Shown here one piece after another: positions 17,451 to 25,963 of a DNA stretch of 64,000 nucleotides. This DNA is from Gallionella sp. (GTDB taxonomy: Bacteria > Pseudomonadota > Gammaproteobacteria > Burkholderiales > Gallionellaceae): the NCBI GenBank assembly GCA_028714075.1, contig JAQTMZ010000006.1, forward strand, positions 154,833-218,832. The letters run 5' to 3'. Numbering within the stretch: the stretch's first letter is position 1; every line of letters begins with the position of its first letter. The notes below the pieces were generated by a model. That model saw only the letters and a list, made by a program, of their open reading frames with translations, did no database searches and was not told the origin of the DNA. A program made the position numbers and the translations under genes.

Positions 17451-19328
17451 TCAAGATAAAACTTTTGGCCTTACCTCTGCCCAAACTCCTTCCAATAAGC
17501 TGCGAAATTCGGTATCAAGAGATACGGTGTGAATATTTAGATCATCCAGTGTTGCCTTGTACAACCATTCACCTCCTTGCTGCAAAGCCTGTTTCAACAA
17601 AATGCGAGCATCACCTTCCTGACCAAGTAGATAAAAGGTGTACGCTTGATTGCCCCACACTACATACTTTTCGCTGACCTCTTTTTCTGCCTGAGTAAAC
17701 AATGTGGCGGCAGCCTGCAAATCAGCCAAGCGTGCAGCCTCTTTAGGCCAGTTTTCCTTGGCACGGCATAACAGCGCATACCCTTTACTGTTGCGTGCTT
17801 TCGCCACCAGCTCACGAAATTTCGCTTCCGGTGCGCTGCCATAGCGCGACTCTACTTCGTCGCACGCGGCTATAGCCTCAACTTCGCGTTTCAACTTGCC
17901 AAGGGTAATGCCCTTGTTGACCAGTGCTTGCGCCACCTGTATACGCAACTCTACTTCTGGTGCGCTGCCATAGCGCGACTCTACTTCGTCGCATACGGCT
18001 ATAGCCTCAACTTCGCGTTTCAACTGGCCAAGGGTAACGCCCTTGTTGAGCAGTGCTTTCGCCACCAGCTCACGAAATTTCGCTTCCGGTGCGCTGCCAT
18101 AGCGCGACTCTACTTCGTCGTATACGGCTATAGCCTCAACTTCGCGTTTCAACTGGCCAAGGGTAACGCCCTTGTTGACCAGTGCTTGCGCCACCTGTAT
18201 ACGCAACTCTACTTCTGGTGCGCTGCCATAGCGCGACTCTACTTCGTCGCATACGGCTATAGCCTCAACTTCGCGTTTCAACTGGCCAAGGGTAACGCCC
18301 TTGTTGAGCAGTGCTTTCGCCACCAGCTCACGAAATTTCGCTTCCGGTGCGCTGCCATAGCGCGACTCTACTTCGTCGTATACGGCTATAGCCTCAACTT
18401 CGCGTTTCAACTGGCCAAGGGTAACGCCCTTGTTGACCAGTGCTTGCGCCACCTGTATACGCAACTCTACTTCTGGTGCGCTGCCATAGCGCGACTCTAC
18501 TTCGTCGAACATGACTATAGCCTCAATTTTTCGGTTCAACTGACTAAGGACGACGCCTGCGTTGAACAGTGATTGTGCCAACATCGCGCCGTTGGCTTTG
18601 CCGCCTCGCGCTGCCTGTAACCAGTGCTCTGCAGCCAACGCCAAATTCCCCTTTTTGTACGCATCGTGCGCGCGAGCATTCCAATCGTCAAATCCGTACT
18701 CTGCCTCAGGTTTGTGTTTTAGGGCTTCGACCAATTGGCTGATGGGATCATCATTAGTTGATGATATTTGTATCTGAACTGAGTCATCTATGATCTTCTG
18801 CGGTGTAACAATCTGGTTCTGTTGTTCAGCAATTTGTGCTGCAGCTTCTATTTTCAGCCTATCGATGCTACCGTCAAACTCTTGACGCTTTGTCGTGGCC
18901 GCATTTATCTGAGCGGCAATATGAGAATCCAGTTCCTTAAGCTTCGTATCAATAGCTTTTTGCCCTTCTTTCTTTATCCATTCTTCTGCCGCAATGCGTG
19001 CTTCTTTCTGTGCGCGGCTGGCAACCGTGAAATAGCCGAGCAGGCCTGCCATTAAACCAAACACTGTCAAGACAATTGACAGGTCGCTGATTCGTGCAGA
19101 GAAGCTATCTAGTAATTTATTTTGCTGCTCGATCCGTTTATCCTGCATCTCAATACGCACCGTTTGGGCTTGTATATCTTTTTGCAAGGACTCCTTGAGT
19201 GCGTCAGTACGAGCTTGGCTGAGTTCTTTGTAAGCTAACAAGTCGGTTTCGGTTACAGGATGACCTGCTGCCAGAACACAAAGTGGTAAAAGGAGCGATA
19301 AACAAGCGAGGAATATTTTTCTGTTCAT
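17451..19328 (-). CDS. Membrane-anchored TPR-like repeat protein with near-identical 43-residue units
   Basis: A 625-residue protein. It starts with a signal peptide (RKIFLACLSLLLPLCVLAAGHP), then a helical region, a second hydrophobic segment near 85-105 (LSIVLTVFGLMAGLLGYFTVA) and a coiled coil (about 105-185). Residues 270-500 hold six or seven tandem 43-residue TPR-like units (EAIAVYDEVESRYGSAPEAKF...LVNKGVTLGQLKR) that alternate between two types, so the true period is 86 residues. The C-terminus has more TPR-like sequence (AKENWPKEAARLADLQAAATLF). It lies on the island in opposite orientation to its neighbours. Function unknown; a scaffold on the inner membrane is likely. Confidence 0.75.
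   Translation of the reverse strand: MNRKIFLACLSLLLPLCVLAAGHPVTETDLLAYKELSQARTDALKESLQKDIQAQTVRIEMQDKRIEQQNKLLDSFSARISDLSIVLTVFGLMAGLLGYFTVASRAQKEARIAAEEWIKKEGQKAIDTKLKELDSHIAAQINAATTKRQEFDGSIDRLKIEAAAQIAEQQNQIVTPQKIIDDSVQIQISSTNDDPISQLVEALKHKPEAEYGFDDWNARAHDAYKKGNLALAAEHWLQAARGGKANGAMLAQSLFNAGVVLSQLNRKIEAIVMFDEVESRYGSAPEVELRIQVAQALVNKGVTLGQLKREVEAIAVYDEVESRYGSAPEAKFRELVAKALLNKGVTLGQLKREVEAIAVCDEVESRYGSAPEVELRIQVAQALVNKGVTLGQLKREVEAIAVYDEVESRYGSAPEAKFRELVAKALLNKGVTLGQLKREVEAIAVCDEVESRYGSAPEVELRIQVAQALVNKGITLGKLKREVEAIAACDEVESRYGSAPEAKFRELVAKARNSKGYALLCRAKENWPKEAARLADLQAAATLFTQAEKEVSEKYVVWGNQAYTFYLLGQEGDARILLKQALQQGGEWLYKATLDDLNIHTVSLDTEFRSLLEGVWAEVRPKVLS
17790..18560. repeat. Tandem 129-bp repeats with a 258-bp higher-order period
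   Basis: The anchor ATAGCCTCAA recurs exactly every 129 bases at 17872, 18001, 18130, 18259, 18388 and 18517. Alternate units are almost identical, giving two nearly perfect 258-base copies, while the outermost units have diverged. This shows recent unequal crossing-over or slippage within the gene. Confidence 0.9.
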
Positions 19329-19563
19329 GGTTTACCTTGGTACATTTGCGTGTTGGCCAGAATAACCCTCCGCTCAAGTAACACGGGGGCTCCAAATACA
19401 TAACCCGCAACATAACAGCAAATACCTTTCATTGATATATGTCGAAATATATAGGCCGCTAGCGCAGCTGTGGGTGTTTGAAGCCCTTGAAAATTAAACT
19501 TGACACACAAAGTTCGCGTAACTACACTCCGCAACATTCACTTAACTGTCACGGAGAATGTTA

Positions 19564-19959
19564 ATGTCAAAAGCCGCCGAACTTCATAGTTTTTGGTCGC
19601 TGCCGGATAACTCACGCCTTACCAGCAAACAGTATTCCTTCCGCCTGCCCGTGCATGTGGCCGCCAAGATTGCCGCCTTGTGCGACTTGTATCCGCAAAA
19701 AACTCGCACCGAAATCGTGGGCGACCTTCTTTCTACGGCCATAGAAGATTTGATTAAAGGAATGCCGTATGTTGAAGGAAGGCTTGTCGGTCATGATCCA
19801 GAATCCGGCGAGGAGTATCACGAAGACATCGGGCCAAGCTCGCGGTTTTGGGAATTGGCAGATAAACACTACAAGTCCATAGAGCGCGAAATGGGCAACA
19901 AGAACCCGCCTAGCCTCCAAGAAGCCATGCGAAAACCCAAAACCGAGGCAGAGGGTTAA
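19564..19959 (+). CDS. Small island protein, possibly ribbon-helix-helix DNA-binding
   Basis: 131 residues from ATG 19564, six bases after CGGAG; an ATG at 19558 is also in frame. The segment KQYSFRLPVHVAAKIAALCDLYPQKTRTEIVGDLLSTAIEDL has a beta strand followed by two helices as in ribbon-helix-helix repressors (basic strand, then helices ending in TAIEDL). The rest is acidic and unassigned. It precedes the excisionase-like and integrase genes in the same direction and may regulate them. Confidence 0.5.
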   Translation: MSKAAELHSFWSLPDNSRLTSKQYSFRLPVHVAAKIAALCDLYPQKTRTEIVGDLLSTAIEDLIKGMPYVEGRLVGHDPESGEEYHEDIGPSSRFWELADKHYKSIEREMGNKNPPSLQEAMRKPKTEAEG

Positions 19960-20013
19960 GCGTGTATTTCTTTTGTCATATCTCCCCTCCTCTACTTTTA
20001 GCTCGGATAGCTC

Positions 20014-20346
20014 ATGCTGCTCTGGTCGCTCAATGAGACGGCTTTGCAATTGGGCAAGGTTTCAGTCCGCACGGTTCGCCGCTTGGCCGATGAAAGGAAG
20101 ATTATTCCTGTCAAGGTTAGAGGCTCTCTTAAAATTCTGCCGGCGTCGGTACATTCGTTTGTGGCAAGTCAGACACAACAGGTGCATAATTTCGAGCGCG
20201 TGGGGTCGGTAGCGTGGAAAGGAGATGATCCATGCTATACAAACGCGAAGGCTCACCGTACTGGTGGGTCAGATATACCAACGCAACCGGCAAAAGAACT
20301 AGACGCACTACTGGCACAACTGACAAAAAGGAAGCAGAAGCATTAG
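20014..20346 (+). CDS. Excisionase-like helix-turn-helix protein
   Basis: A 110-residue protein whose first 55 residues (LNETALQLGKVSVRTVRRLADERKIIPVKVRGSLKILPASV) form a MerR-like winged helix as in excisionases. Its 3' end overlaps the integrase start by 115 bases in another frame, which suggests translational coupling or an even earlier stop for the true gene. Excisionases direct the integrase to excision. Assignment is by fold pattern and position. Confidence 0.6.
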   Translation: MLLWSLNETALQLGKVSVRTVRRLADERKIIPVKVRGSLKILPASVHSFVASQTQQVHNFERVGSVAWKGDDPCYTNAKAHRTGGSDIPTQPAKELDALLAQLTKRKQKH

Positions 20347-21362
20347 AGGCAAAGTGGAAAGTCGAAGCTCACCAGAAAAAATACTGGGACGTAGAGCCGA
20401 CACGAACCTTTGACGAGTTGATGCTGAAATATCTCAAGTCAGTTTCAGGAGAGAAGAAGGCCGAAGAGCGTGATGGCTATGTCGTTAAGCAGTTAAAGCC
20501 GCATTTCACAGGGCGCGAATTGGGAACGCTAAAACGTTGCGATACTCGCGCCTATATTGATAAGCGGAAGACTGATGGCGTAGCAGCTGCAACGATCAAT
20601 CGTGAAATTGGATTGCTTTCTGCGGCAATCAACTATGCGCGCAAGGAATGGGATTGGAACATTCCAAATAACGTACAGGGGATGCTGCAAAAAACACCCG
20701 AAGGCAGAGTGCGAAGTTTGACCTTTGCTGAGGGGCGACAATTGATTGAAGTAGCAGAAAATCACACACGTTCTCCGCTCTTGGTGCATTTCGTCCGGCT
20801 GGCATTAAATACAGGATGCCGAAAGAACGAATTGATGAAGCTGGAATGGCGTCGTGTGGATTTAAAGAACAACCTCATTTTATTAGAGGGTAGCAACACG
20901 AAAAGCGGGCGGCGTCGCTCAATTCCGCTCAACGAGGAAGCTAGGTTGGCGTTGTTGGGATTAGCTCGTTATCGTGCAGAAAAATGTCCGGATTCACCTT
21001 GGGTGTTTGTTCGTCCCAATGGGGAGCGGTTGCAGGAATTGGACACAGCCTTTAAGTGGCTGCTCAAGCAGGTAGGGATCGAGGATTTTAGAATTCACGA
21101 TCTGCGCCACACTTGCGCGTCATGGCTGGTAAGTCGAGGAGTGCAACTGTATGCGGTGAAGGAATTGCTTGGTCATTCAACCATCAAGATGACGGAGCGA
21201 TATGCACATCTTTCACCAGATAATGTTCGGGCTGCTGTGAGTGTACTGGATAGTGGGCACAATTATGGGCACACTGACTTAAAAACCGAGATGGTCAAAA
21301 CTAAAGCATTGATTTATATGGTGGGCGATACTGGGTTCGAACCAGTGACCCCTGCCGTGTGA
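20232..21362 (+). CDS. Tyrosine integrase of the tRNA-Val island
   Basis: A 376-residue tyrosine recombinase. An N-terminal SAM-like binding domain (about 55-150) is followed by the catalytic domain with the first arginine in LNTGCRKNELMKLEW, HDLRHTCASWLVSRG (H-x-x-R) and the nucleophile in LLGHSTIKMTERYAHLSPDN. The last 14 codons (MVGDTGFEPVTPAV, then stop) lie inside the right attachment repeat and read the tRNA-Val gene in antisense. Integration therefore supplies the natural end of the protein. It borders the intact tRNA, as expected for the int-proximal end. Confidence 0.93.
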   Translation: MLYKREGSPYWWVRYTNATGKRTRRTTGTTDKKEAEALEAKWKVEAHQKKYWDVEPTRTFDELMLKYLKSVSGEKKAEERDGYVVKQLKPHFTGRELGTLKRCDTRAYIDKRKTDGVAAATINREIGLLSAAINYARKEWDWNIPNNVQGMLQKTPEGRVRSLTFAEGRQLIEVAENHTRSPLLVHFVRLALNTGCRKNELMKLEWRRVDLKNNLILLEGSNTKSGRRRSIPLNEEARLALLGLARYRAEKCPDSPWVFVRPNGERLQELDTAFKWLLKQVGIEDFRIHDLRHTCASWLVSRGVQLYAVKELLGHSTIKMTERYAHLSPDNVRAAVSVLDSGHNYGHTDLKTEMVKTKALIYMVGDTGFEPVTPAV

Positions 21363-21363
21363 A
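21319..21363 (-). repeat. attR: island-side copy within tRNA-Val
   Basis: Identical to 14571-14615. It restores the 3' half of the tRNA gene after integration and contains the stop codon of the integrase on the opposite strand. Confidence 0.9.
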
Positions 21364-21393
21364 GGCAGTGCTCTACCGCTGAGCTAACCGCCC
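21319..21393 (-). tRNA. tRNA-Val (anticodon CAC)
   Basis: The minus strand folds as a full tRNA: acceptor GGGCGGT pairs with ATCGCCC, D-arm TAGCTCAGCGGTAGAGC, anticodon stem CTGCC/GGCAG with loop TTCACAC (anticodon CAC), T-arm ACTGG-TTCGAAC-CCAGT, and an encoded CCA at 21319-21321. It reads valine GTG codons. Its 3' half is supplied by the island. Confidence 0.95.
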
Positions 21394-21516
21394 CGAAGAG
21401 GGCGCGAATTAGAGCATAACGCTACGATCCCAGTCAATGACCCACACCATTTCTTTGTGCGCATTTGCCAAGCTGGCGTAAAATGCGCGCCTTATTTTGC
21501 TTTGCCTGTTTAAGCC

Positions 21517-22908
21517 ATGACCATACGCACTCGCTTCGCTCCCAGCCCCACCGGTTACCTGCATATCGGCGGCGCGCGCACTGCCTTATTCTCTTGGGCG
21601 TACGCGCGCAAGCTGGGCGGCACGTTTATCCTGCGCATCGAAGATACCGATCTGGAACGCTCCACCCAAGAGTCGGTGCAGGCGATCCTGGATGGGATGT
21701 CATGGCTGAATCTGGATTACGACGAGGGGCCGTTTTACCAGATGCAGCGCATGGAGCGCTACAAGGCGGTGATCCGGCAGATGCTCGACGAGGGCACGGC
21801 CTATTACTGCTATACCGCACCGGAAGAATTGGATGCACTACGTGAAGCGCAACGCGCGCGTGGCGAGAAACCGCGTTATGACGGGCGCTGGCGGCCTGAG
21901 CAAGGCAAGGTTCTGCCCACCCCGCCGGAGAGCATCAAACCGGTGGTGCGTTTCAAGAATCCACTGCATGGCGTGGCCGCGTGGGACGACTTGGTTAAAG
22001 GCAAGATTGTGTTCGAGAACAGCGAGCTGGATGATCTGATTATCGCCCGCGCCGACGGCACGCCGACTTACAATTTCTGCGTGGTGGTGGACGATCTGGA
22101 TATGGGCATCACGCAGGTCATCCGCGGCGACGACCATGTCAACAACACACCGCGCCAGATCAACATTCTCAAGGCATTGGGCGCGACGCTGCCGCAATAT
22201 GCGCATGTGCCGATGATCCTCGGCAGCGACGGAGAACGGCTGTCCAAGCGGCATGGCGCGGTGAGCGTGATGCAATATGCCGAGGACGGTTTCCTGCCGG
22301 AGGCGCTGGTCAATTATCTGGCGCGCCTGGGCTGGTCGCACGGCGACGAGGAAATATTTTCCGTGCAGCAGCTTGTCGAATGGTTCGACTTGCGCCACAT
22401 CAGCAAATCGGCGGCGCAGTTCGATCCGGACAAGCTGCGCTGGCTGAACCAGCACTACATCAAGCTGGCCGACAACACACGTTTAGCCAAGCTGGTGCAC
22501 AAACATCTGGCCGAGCGGTGCGTGCAGGCAAGCAACGCACCGCAACTGGAAGCGGTGATCGCATTGTATAAAGAGCGCACCGCGACGCTGCTCGAATTGG
22601 CGGACGAAGCGGAAGTCTTTTATGTTGAAATACACCCGGCGCAGGAGCTGCTCGACACGCATCTTGCGCCTGAAGTGCTACCCGCGTTACGCGAGCTCGC
22701 CGGCCGCTTTGCCAATGTCGCCTGGGAAGCCCCCGCGCTGGGGGCACTGATAAAGGAGTTGCTGGCCAAACACAACCTGAAGATGCCAAAGCTGGCGATG
22801 CCGCTACGCGTGATGCTGGTCGGCCAGACGCATACGCCGTCGGTCGATGCCGTACTGGCATTGTTTCCGCGCGAAACCGTGCTGGCACGCATGAGCAGAT
22901 ACCTGTAA
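21517..22908 (+). CDS. gltX: Glutamyl-tRNA synthetase
   Basis: A 463-residue class I synthetase that charges tRNA-Glu with glutamate in the cytoplasm. The HIGH-type motif is HIGG (residues 16-19) in [18 protein letters not shown], and the KMSKS-type motif is LSKRHGAVS near residue 245. The Rossmann domain, stem-contact fold and the C-terminal anticodon-binding helical region ([21 protein letters not shown]) are complete. Length matches the bacterial family. It is an essential core gene and marks chromosomal sequence between the two mobile elements. Confidence 0.97.
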   Translation: MTIRTRFAPSPTGYLHIGGARTALFSWAYARKLGGTFILRIEDTDLERSTQESVQAILDGMSWLNLDYDEGPFYQMQRMERYKAVIRQMLDEGTAYYCYTAPEELDALREAQRARGEKPRYDGRWRPEQGKVLPTPPESIKPVVRFKNPLHGVAAWDDLVKGKIVFENSELDDLIIARADGTPTYNFCVVVDDLDMGITQVIRGDDHVNNTPRQINILKALGATLPQYAHVPMILGSDGERLSKRHGAVSVMQYAEDGFLPEALVNYLARLGWSHGDEEIFSVQQLVEWFDLRHISKSAAQFDPDKLRWLNQHYIKLADNTRLAKLVHKHLAERCVQASNAPQLEAVIALYKERTATLLELADEAEVFYVEIHPAQELLDTHLAPEVLPALRELAGRFANVAWEAPALGALIKELLAKHNLKMPKLAMPLRVMLVGQTHTPSVDAVLALFPRETVLARMSRYL

Positions 22909-22975
22909 TTTATTGGAAAGTCAGCTTTACAAGCATAGGTCGCATCACTATAATGCGCGCTCTTTTCGGGGTACC

Positions 22976-23051
<76 letters not shown>

Positions 23052-23084
23052 AGTACATATCTAAAGAGATCCAAGCAAGTCCAC

Positions 23085-23119
23085 AAAACCCGCACAGTTA
23101 CTAGCTTTGCGGGTTTTTT
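23085..23119 (+). terminator. Intrinsic terminator after tRNA-Ala
   Basis: AAACCCGCA and TGCGGGTTT form a nine-base stem with a 13-base loop, followed by TTTTTTG. It lies 34 bases after the tRNA 3' end. Confidence 0.75.
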
Positions 23120-23165
23120 GTTGTCTTAAACAATCCTATTCTGTCTATTGACATCCAACTATAAG

Positions 23166-23216
23166 TTGGGGCAACATTTGGGGCAACACACCTCAAGTCA
23201 AAGCGAGTTGCCCCAA
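23166..23216. repeat. Direct and inverted TTGGGGCAAC repeats before the integrase
   Basis: TTGGGGCAACA occurs at 23166-23176 and again at 23178-23188. The reverse complement GTTGCCCCAA lies at 23207-23216, touching the integrase start codon. The set could be integrase arm-binding sites or an autoregulatory operator. Confidence 0.5.
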
Positions 23217-24431
23217 ATGCCCCTGACCGATACTGCAATAAAAAACGCAAAGCCTAGTGACAAGGCCTTCCGCTTACATGATGAAAGAGGCCTATATCTG
23301 GAAATATCCCCTGCTGGCGGCAAGTGGTGGCGATTCAAATACCGCTATGATAGTAAGGAAAAGCGCCTTTCCCTCGGGGTTTATCCTGACGTAAGCCTGA
23401 AAGATGCCCGCCAGCGCCGCGATGGTGCGCGCAAGCTACTGGCGGACGGCGTAGACCCTGGCGAAAACCGCAAGGCCGTGAAAGCCACCAAGACAGAACG
23501 GGGGGCGAACAGCTTCGAGGTGATAGCGCGTGAGTGGTTCACAAAATTCAAACCCAGATGGGCGGAGAGCCATTCCGACAAAATCATCAAGCGATTTGAA
23601 AATGACGTGTTTCCTTGGCTTGGAAGCAGACCGATTGCCGAGATTACCGCGCAGGAACTGCTGCAATGCCTGCGTCGTATTGAAAATCGCGGGGCACTTG
23701 ATACAGCTCACCGGGCACACCAGAATTGCGGACAGGTATTCCGCTACGCTGTGCAGACGGGGCGAGCCACACGCGATCCTACCGGTGATCTACGCGGCGC
23801 GCTACCACCTGCCAAGCAAGAACATTATGCCTCTATCACTGACCCCAAGGCCGTGGCGGAATTGTTGAGAGCCATTGATGGCTTTCGCGGCACGTTCATT
23901 GTGCAATGTGCATTGAAACTTGCACCACTGCTCTTTGTTCGTCCAGGCGAACTGCGTAAAGCTGATTGGGCAGAAATTGATCTGGACAAGGCGGAATGGA
24001 GCATACCTGCCGAGCGGATGAAGATGCGCGTACCTCATCTTGTCCCGCTGTCCACTCAAGCAGTGACGTTCCTACGGGAGCTTCACGCACTGACCGGCAC
24101 CGGAAATTTTGTTTTTCCGGGAGCTCGTACCAATGGCAGGCCTATGAGTGGTGCAGCGGTAAATGCCGCACTTCGGCGCTTGGGTTATGACACGAAAACA
24201 GAGATTACAGGACATGGTTTCAGGGCAATGGCGCGAACCATACTGCATCAGGAAATCGGCATTGTACCGGAAGTGATAGAGCATCAACTGGCGCACCGAG
24301 TTCCTGATGCATTGGGTACAGCTTACAACCGGACAAAGTTCCTACCGGAACGGCGACATATGATGCAGCAGTGGGCAGACTATCTGGATAAGCTCAAAGC
24401 TGGGGCGGAAGTAATACCGTTGCGTGCATAG
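23217..24431 (+). CDS. P4-type tyrosine integrase
   Basis: The ATG at 23217 is chosen because family members begin M-x-LTDTAIKNAKP; earlier in-frame starts extend into the repeat region. The 404-residue protein has the DUF4102 arm-binding domain (LYLEISPAGGKWWRFKYRY...LSLGVYPDVSLKDARQRR), a core-binding domain and the catalytic domain with LLFVRPGELRKADWAEID, GHGFRAMARTIL and EHQLAHRVPDALGTAYNRTKFL (nucleophilic tyrosine). P4-type integrases insert elements at tRNA 3' ends, consistent with tRNA-Ala 165 bases upstream. Confidence 0.93.
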   Translation: MPLTDTAIKNAKPSDKAFRLHDERGLYLEISPAGGKWWRFKYRYDSKEKRLSLGVYPDVSLKDARQRRDGARKLLADGVDPGENRKAVKATKTERGANSFEVIAREWFTKFKPRWAESHSDKIIKRFENDVFPWLGSRPIAEITAQELLQCLRRIENRGALDTAHRAHQNCGQVFRYAVQTGRATRDPTGDLRGALPPAKQEHYASITDPKAVAELLRAIDGFRGTFIVQCALKLAPLLFVRPGELRKADWAEIDLDKAEWSIPAERMKMRVPHLVPLSTQAVTFLRELHALTGTGNFVFPGARTNGRPMSGAAVNAALRRLGYDTKTEITGHGFRAMARTILHQEIGIVPEVIEHQLAHRVPDALGTAYNRTKFLPERRHMMQQWADYLDKLKAGAEVIPLRA

Positions 24432-24457
24432 CTAATACTGGGCATATAAAAAGAGGC

Positions 24458-25366
24458 ATGATGAAAAAAACTCCAACTTTGGATGGCGCAGACTATATTT
24501 CGGCATGTTCGGAGTATTTTCGAATAAGCAAAGCTGCTGAGTTACTTAAATGCACTCCTGAAGATTTATTGCACTTGGGCGTTAATTGTAAAGTACAAAT
24601 TTTGGCTCCGGTATTATCAGAAGGAATATATGAATGGGCGATTGAACCTGAGGATGCAGGGTTTCCTGAAATCATTGGATCAGTAAAACAATATTTTGAT
24701 GCCGCAGAACGCGTTCTCTTGTCATGGACGGACCTTGCGAAAATTGAGGCCATTGGGTGGGCAATCCCAATATTTTTCTATGCACCTTCCAAAGCACAGG
24801 AAATTGATGAAATGTTACAGAATTGCTTGCCAGAATCATTGGATGGATATGAACCAAACAATGCAATAACCATCAGCAGAAATGAGGGGGGTAAGCTGAT
24901 TTCATCAGTTACATATTCACCAATGAAGTTATTAAAACCGGATAGTGAATTATTTCCAAGAAGAAAACAGCATTACTTTAGAGCATGGTATCCCGAAATG
25001 ACATCGGTAGAAGATATTGAAAAAACAACAATAAGTAATTTATTTATTTCAAAAAAAGAGCTTGAACGACTTAAAATCGCGCAACCAAATGATGCTGCCA
25101 ATAAGCTAGAGAGAGGACAAATACTCAAAGTGCCGCATGGAAATACTGAACGCTTTGCTTCACAACGTGAAACCGTCTTGGTAGCTGCAATCTATTGCAA
25201 AAATGAATGGCCAGATATTTGTAATAAAGCTCCAGAATGGGCAAACAAAATAGAGTTGGAAGCAAAACGCTTTTGGCCCGACAGTCAAGTACCCCCGTTG
25301 GAGCGTGAAAGTGTTGTGAAGTTGCTAAACGCAGCAATCAAAGGAAACGTACTCAGTAATAATTAG
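24458..25366 (+). CDS. Hypothetical element-encoded protein
   Basis: A 302-residue soluble protein of AT-rich codon use, 26 bases after the integrase. The N-terminus (YFRISKAAELLKCTPEDLLHLGVN) looks like a helix-turn-helix, as in regulators that read a phage-like operator. The C-terminal 70 residues (SQRETVLVAAIYCKNEWPDICN...EARKRFWPDSQVPPLERESVVKLLN-like) are helical. No family is recognised. Proteins in this position of P4-like elements often have unknown function. Confidence 0.6.
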   Translation: MMKKTPTLDGADYISACSEYFRISKAAELLKCTPEDLLHLGVNCKVQILAPVLSEGIYEWAIEPEDAGFPEIIGSVKQYFDAAERVLLSWTDLAKIEAIGWAIPIFFYAPSKAQEIDEMLQNCLPESLDGYEPNNAITISRNEGGKLISSVTYSPMKLLKPDSELFPRRKQHYFRAWYPEMTSVEDIEKTTISNLFISKKELERLKIAQPNDAANKLERGQILKVPHGNTERFASQRETVLVAAIYCKNEWPDICNKAPEWANKIELEAKRFWPDSQVPPLERESVVKLLNAAIKGNVLSNN

Positions 25367-25491
25367 CTGTAGCTCTTGTGAGTAAATTTTACTTTCTGTC
25401 GAATAAATTTACTCACCAGATTTCCTCCGCACTCCGTTTTATTGTCTTAGCCATGCTGGTATTTTCCAGTGAAATCCTAAGGATTCGAATC

Positions 25492-25758
25492 ATGGCTGAA
25501 CAACACGTTACTCTTACAATCTTGCGTCGTAAGCAGGTAGAGGCTCGTACAGGGCTTTCACGCTCAACAATCTACGACAAGATTAACCCTATGTCGCCCA
25601 GGCACGACCCTACCTTCCCAAAACAAGTAAAACTAGGAGCTGATGCTGTAGGATGGCTGGAGGGCGAAGTAAACGCTTGGCTGCAAAGCCGTGTTATTGC
25701 AAGTCGCTCGCAATCACAGCAATGCAATCTACATACCAAATTAGAGAGCGTAGCATGA
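25492..25758 (+). CDS. AlpA-family transcriptional regulator
   Basis: An 88-residue protein from ATG 25492; the longer in-frame extension is hydrophobic and unlike the family. The winged helix (TILRRKQVEARTGLSRSTIYDKI) and C-terminal pattern (FPKQVKLGADAVGWLEGEVNAWLQSRV) match AlpA, which activates excision genes in P4-like elements. Its stop overlaps the start of the short open frame at 25755. Confidence 0.85.
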   Translation: MAEQHVTLTILRRKQVEARTGLSRSTIYDKINPMSPRHDPTFPKQVKLGADAVGWLEGEVNAWLQSRVIASRSQSQQCNLHTKLESVA

Positions 25759-25958
25759 TGCCCTATTCTAGCGATTGCAAACAACAAAGCGAAAAAGAAA
25801 CATCGACGGAAGCAAAACTGATCACATGGCTTTTGCAGAGTTGGCTTCCAACGAAGAAACTGTCACTACTCGTAGAGCATCCAACCGCAGGCAAGAGCAC
25901 GCCTGCCTGTGCCATTGCTGCCAAGATTTCAAACGGCTGCACTCAACAGAAAGGATAA
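25755..25958 (+). CDS. Short protein resembling the Walker-A segment of the adjacent RepA
   Basis: A 67-residue frame starting at overlapping ATGATG with the AlpA stop. Its second half (SWLPTKKLSLLVEHPTAGKSTPACAIAAKISNGCT) parallels residues near 90-125 of the next gene (DWLPERKLTLLIGPPGAGKTTLALALGAAISQGRT), with 15 or more identities, but lacks the first glycine of the P-loop. It ends six bases before the RepA start. It may be a decayed partial duplicate, or a small regulatory mimic. It may not be expressed. Confidence 0.5.
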   Translation: MMPYSSDCKQQSEKETSTEAKLITWLLQSWLPTKKLSLLVEHPTAGKSTPACAIAAKISNGCTQQKG

Positions 25959-25963
25959 ACGCC

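Larger units (their letters stand above)
14571..21363. mobile_element. Integrated island at tRNA-Val(CAC) with 45-bp direct repeats
   Basis: Two identical 45-base direct repeats (14571-14615 and 21319-21363) bound about 6.8 kb. The right copy is the 3' part of an intact tRNA-Val gene; the left copy is an orphan tRNA end. Cargo in order: HUH Rep, HigBA, DUF2726/zinc-ribbon protein, repeat-rich TPR-like membrane protein, RHH-like protein, excisionase-like protein and tyrosine integrase. There are no capsid, tail or conjugation genes, so it resembles a satellite or small replicating integrative element rather than a full prophage. Confidence 0.85.

Noticed and set aside
17790..18560. Possible CRISPR or integron-like array in the 129-bp repeats
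   Set aside because: The repeats are in-frame coding repeats of a TPR-like protein without spacers or attC-like structure.
17928..18572. Plus-strand 214-residue open frame with repeated FAYGYSLNFAFQLAK-like sequence
   Set aside because: Antisense shadow of the repeated gene at 17451-19328; no ribosome binding site or domain.
23242..23256. Second GEMM-like ACGCAAAGCC match
   Set aside because: It lies inside the integrase coding sequence and lacks the GAAA-capped stem and other riboswitch parts.
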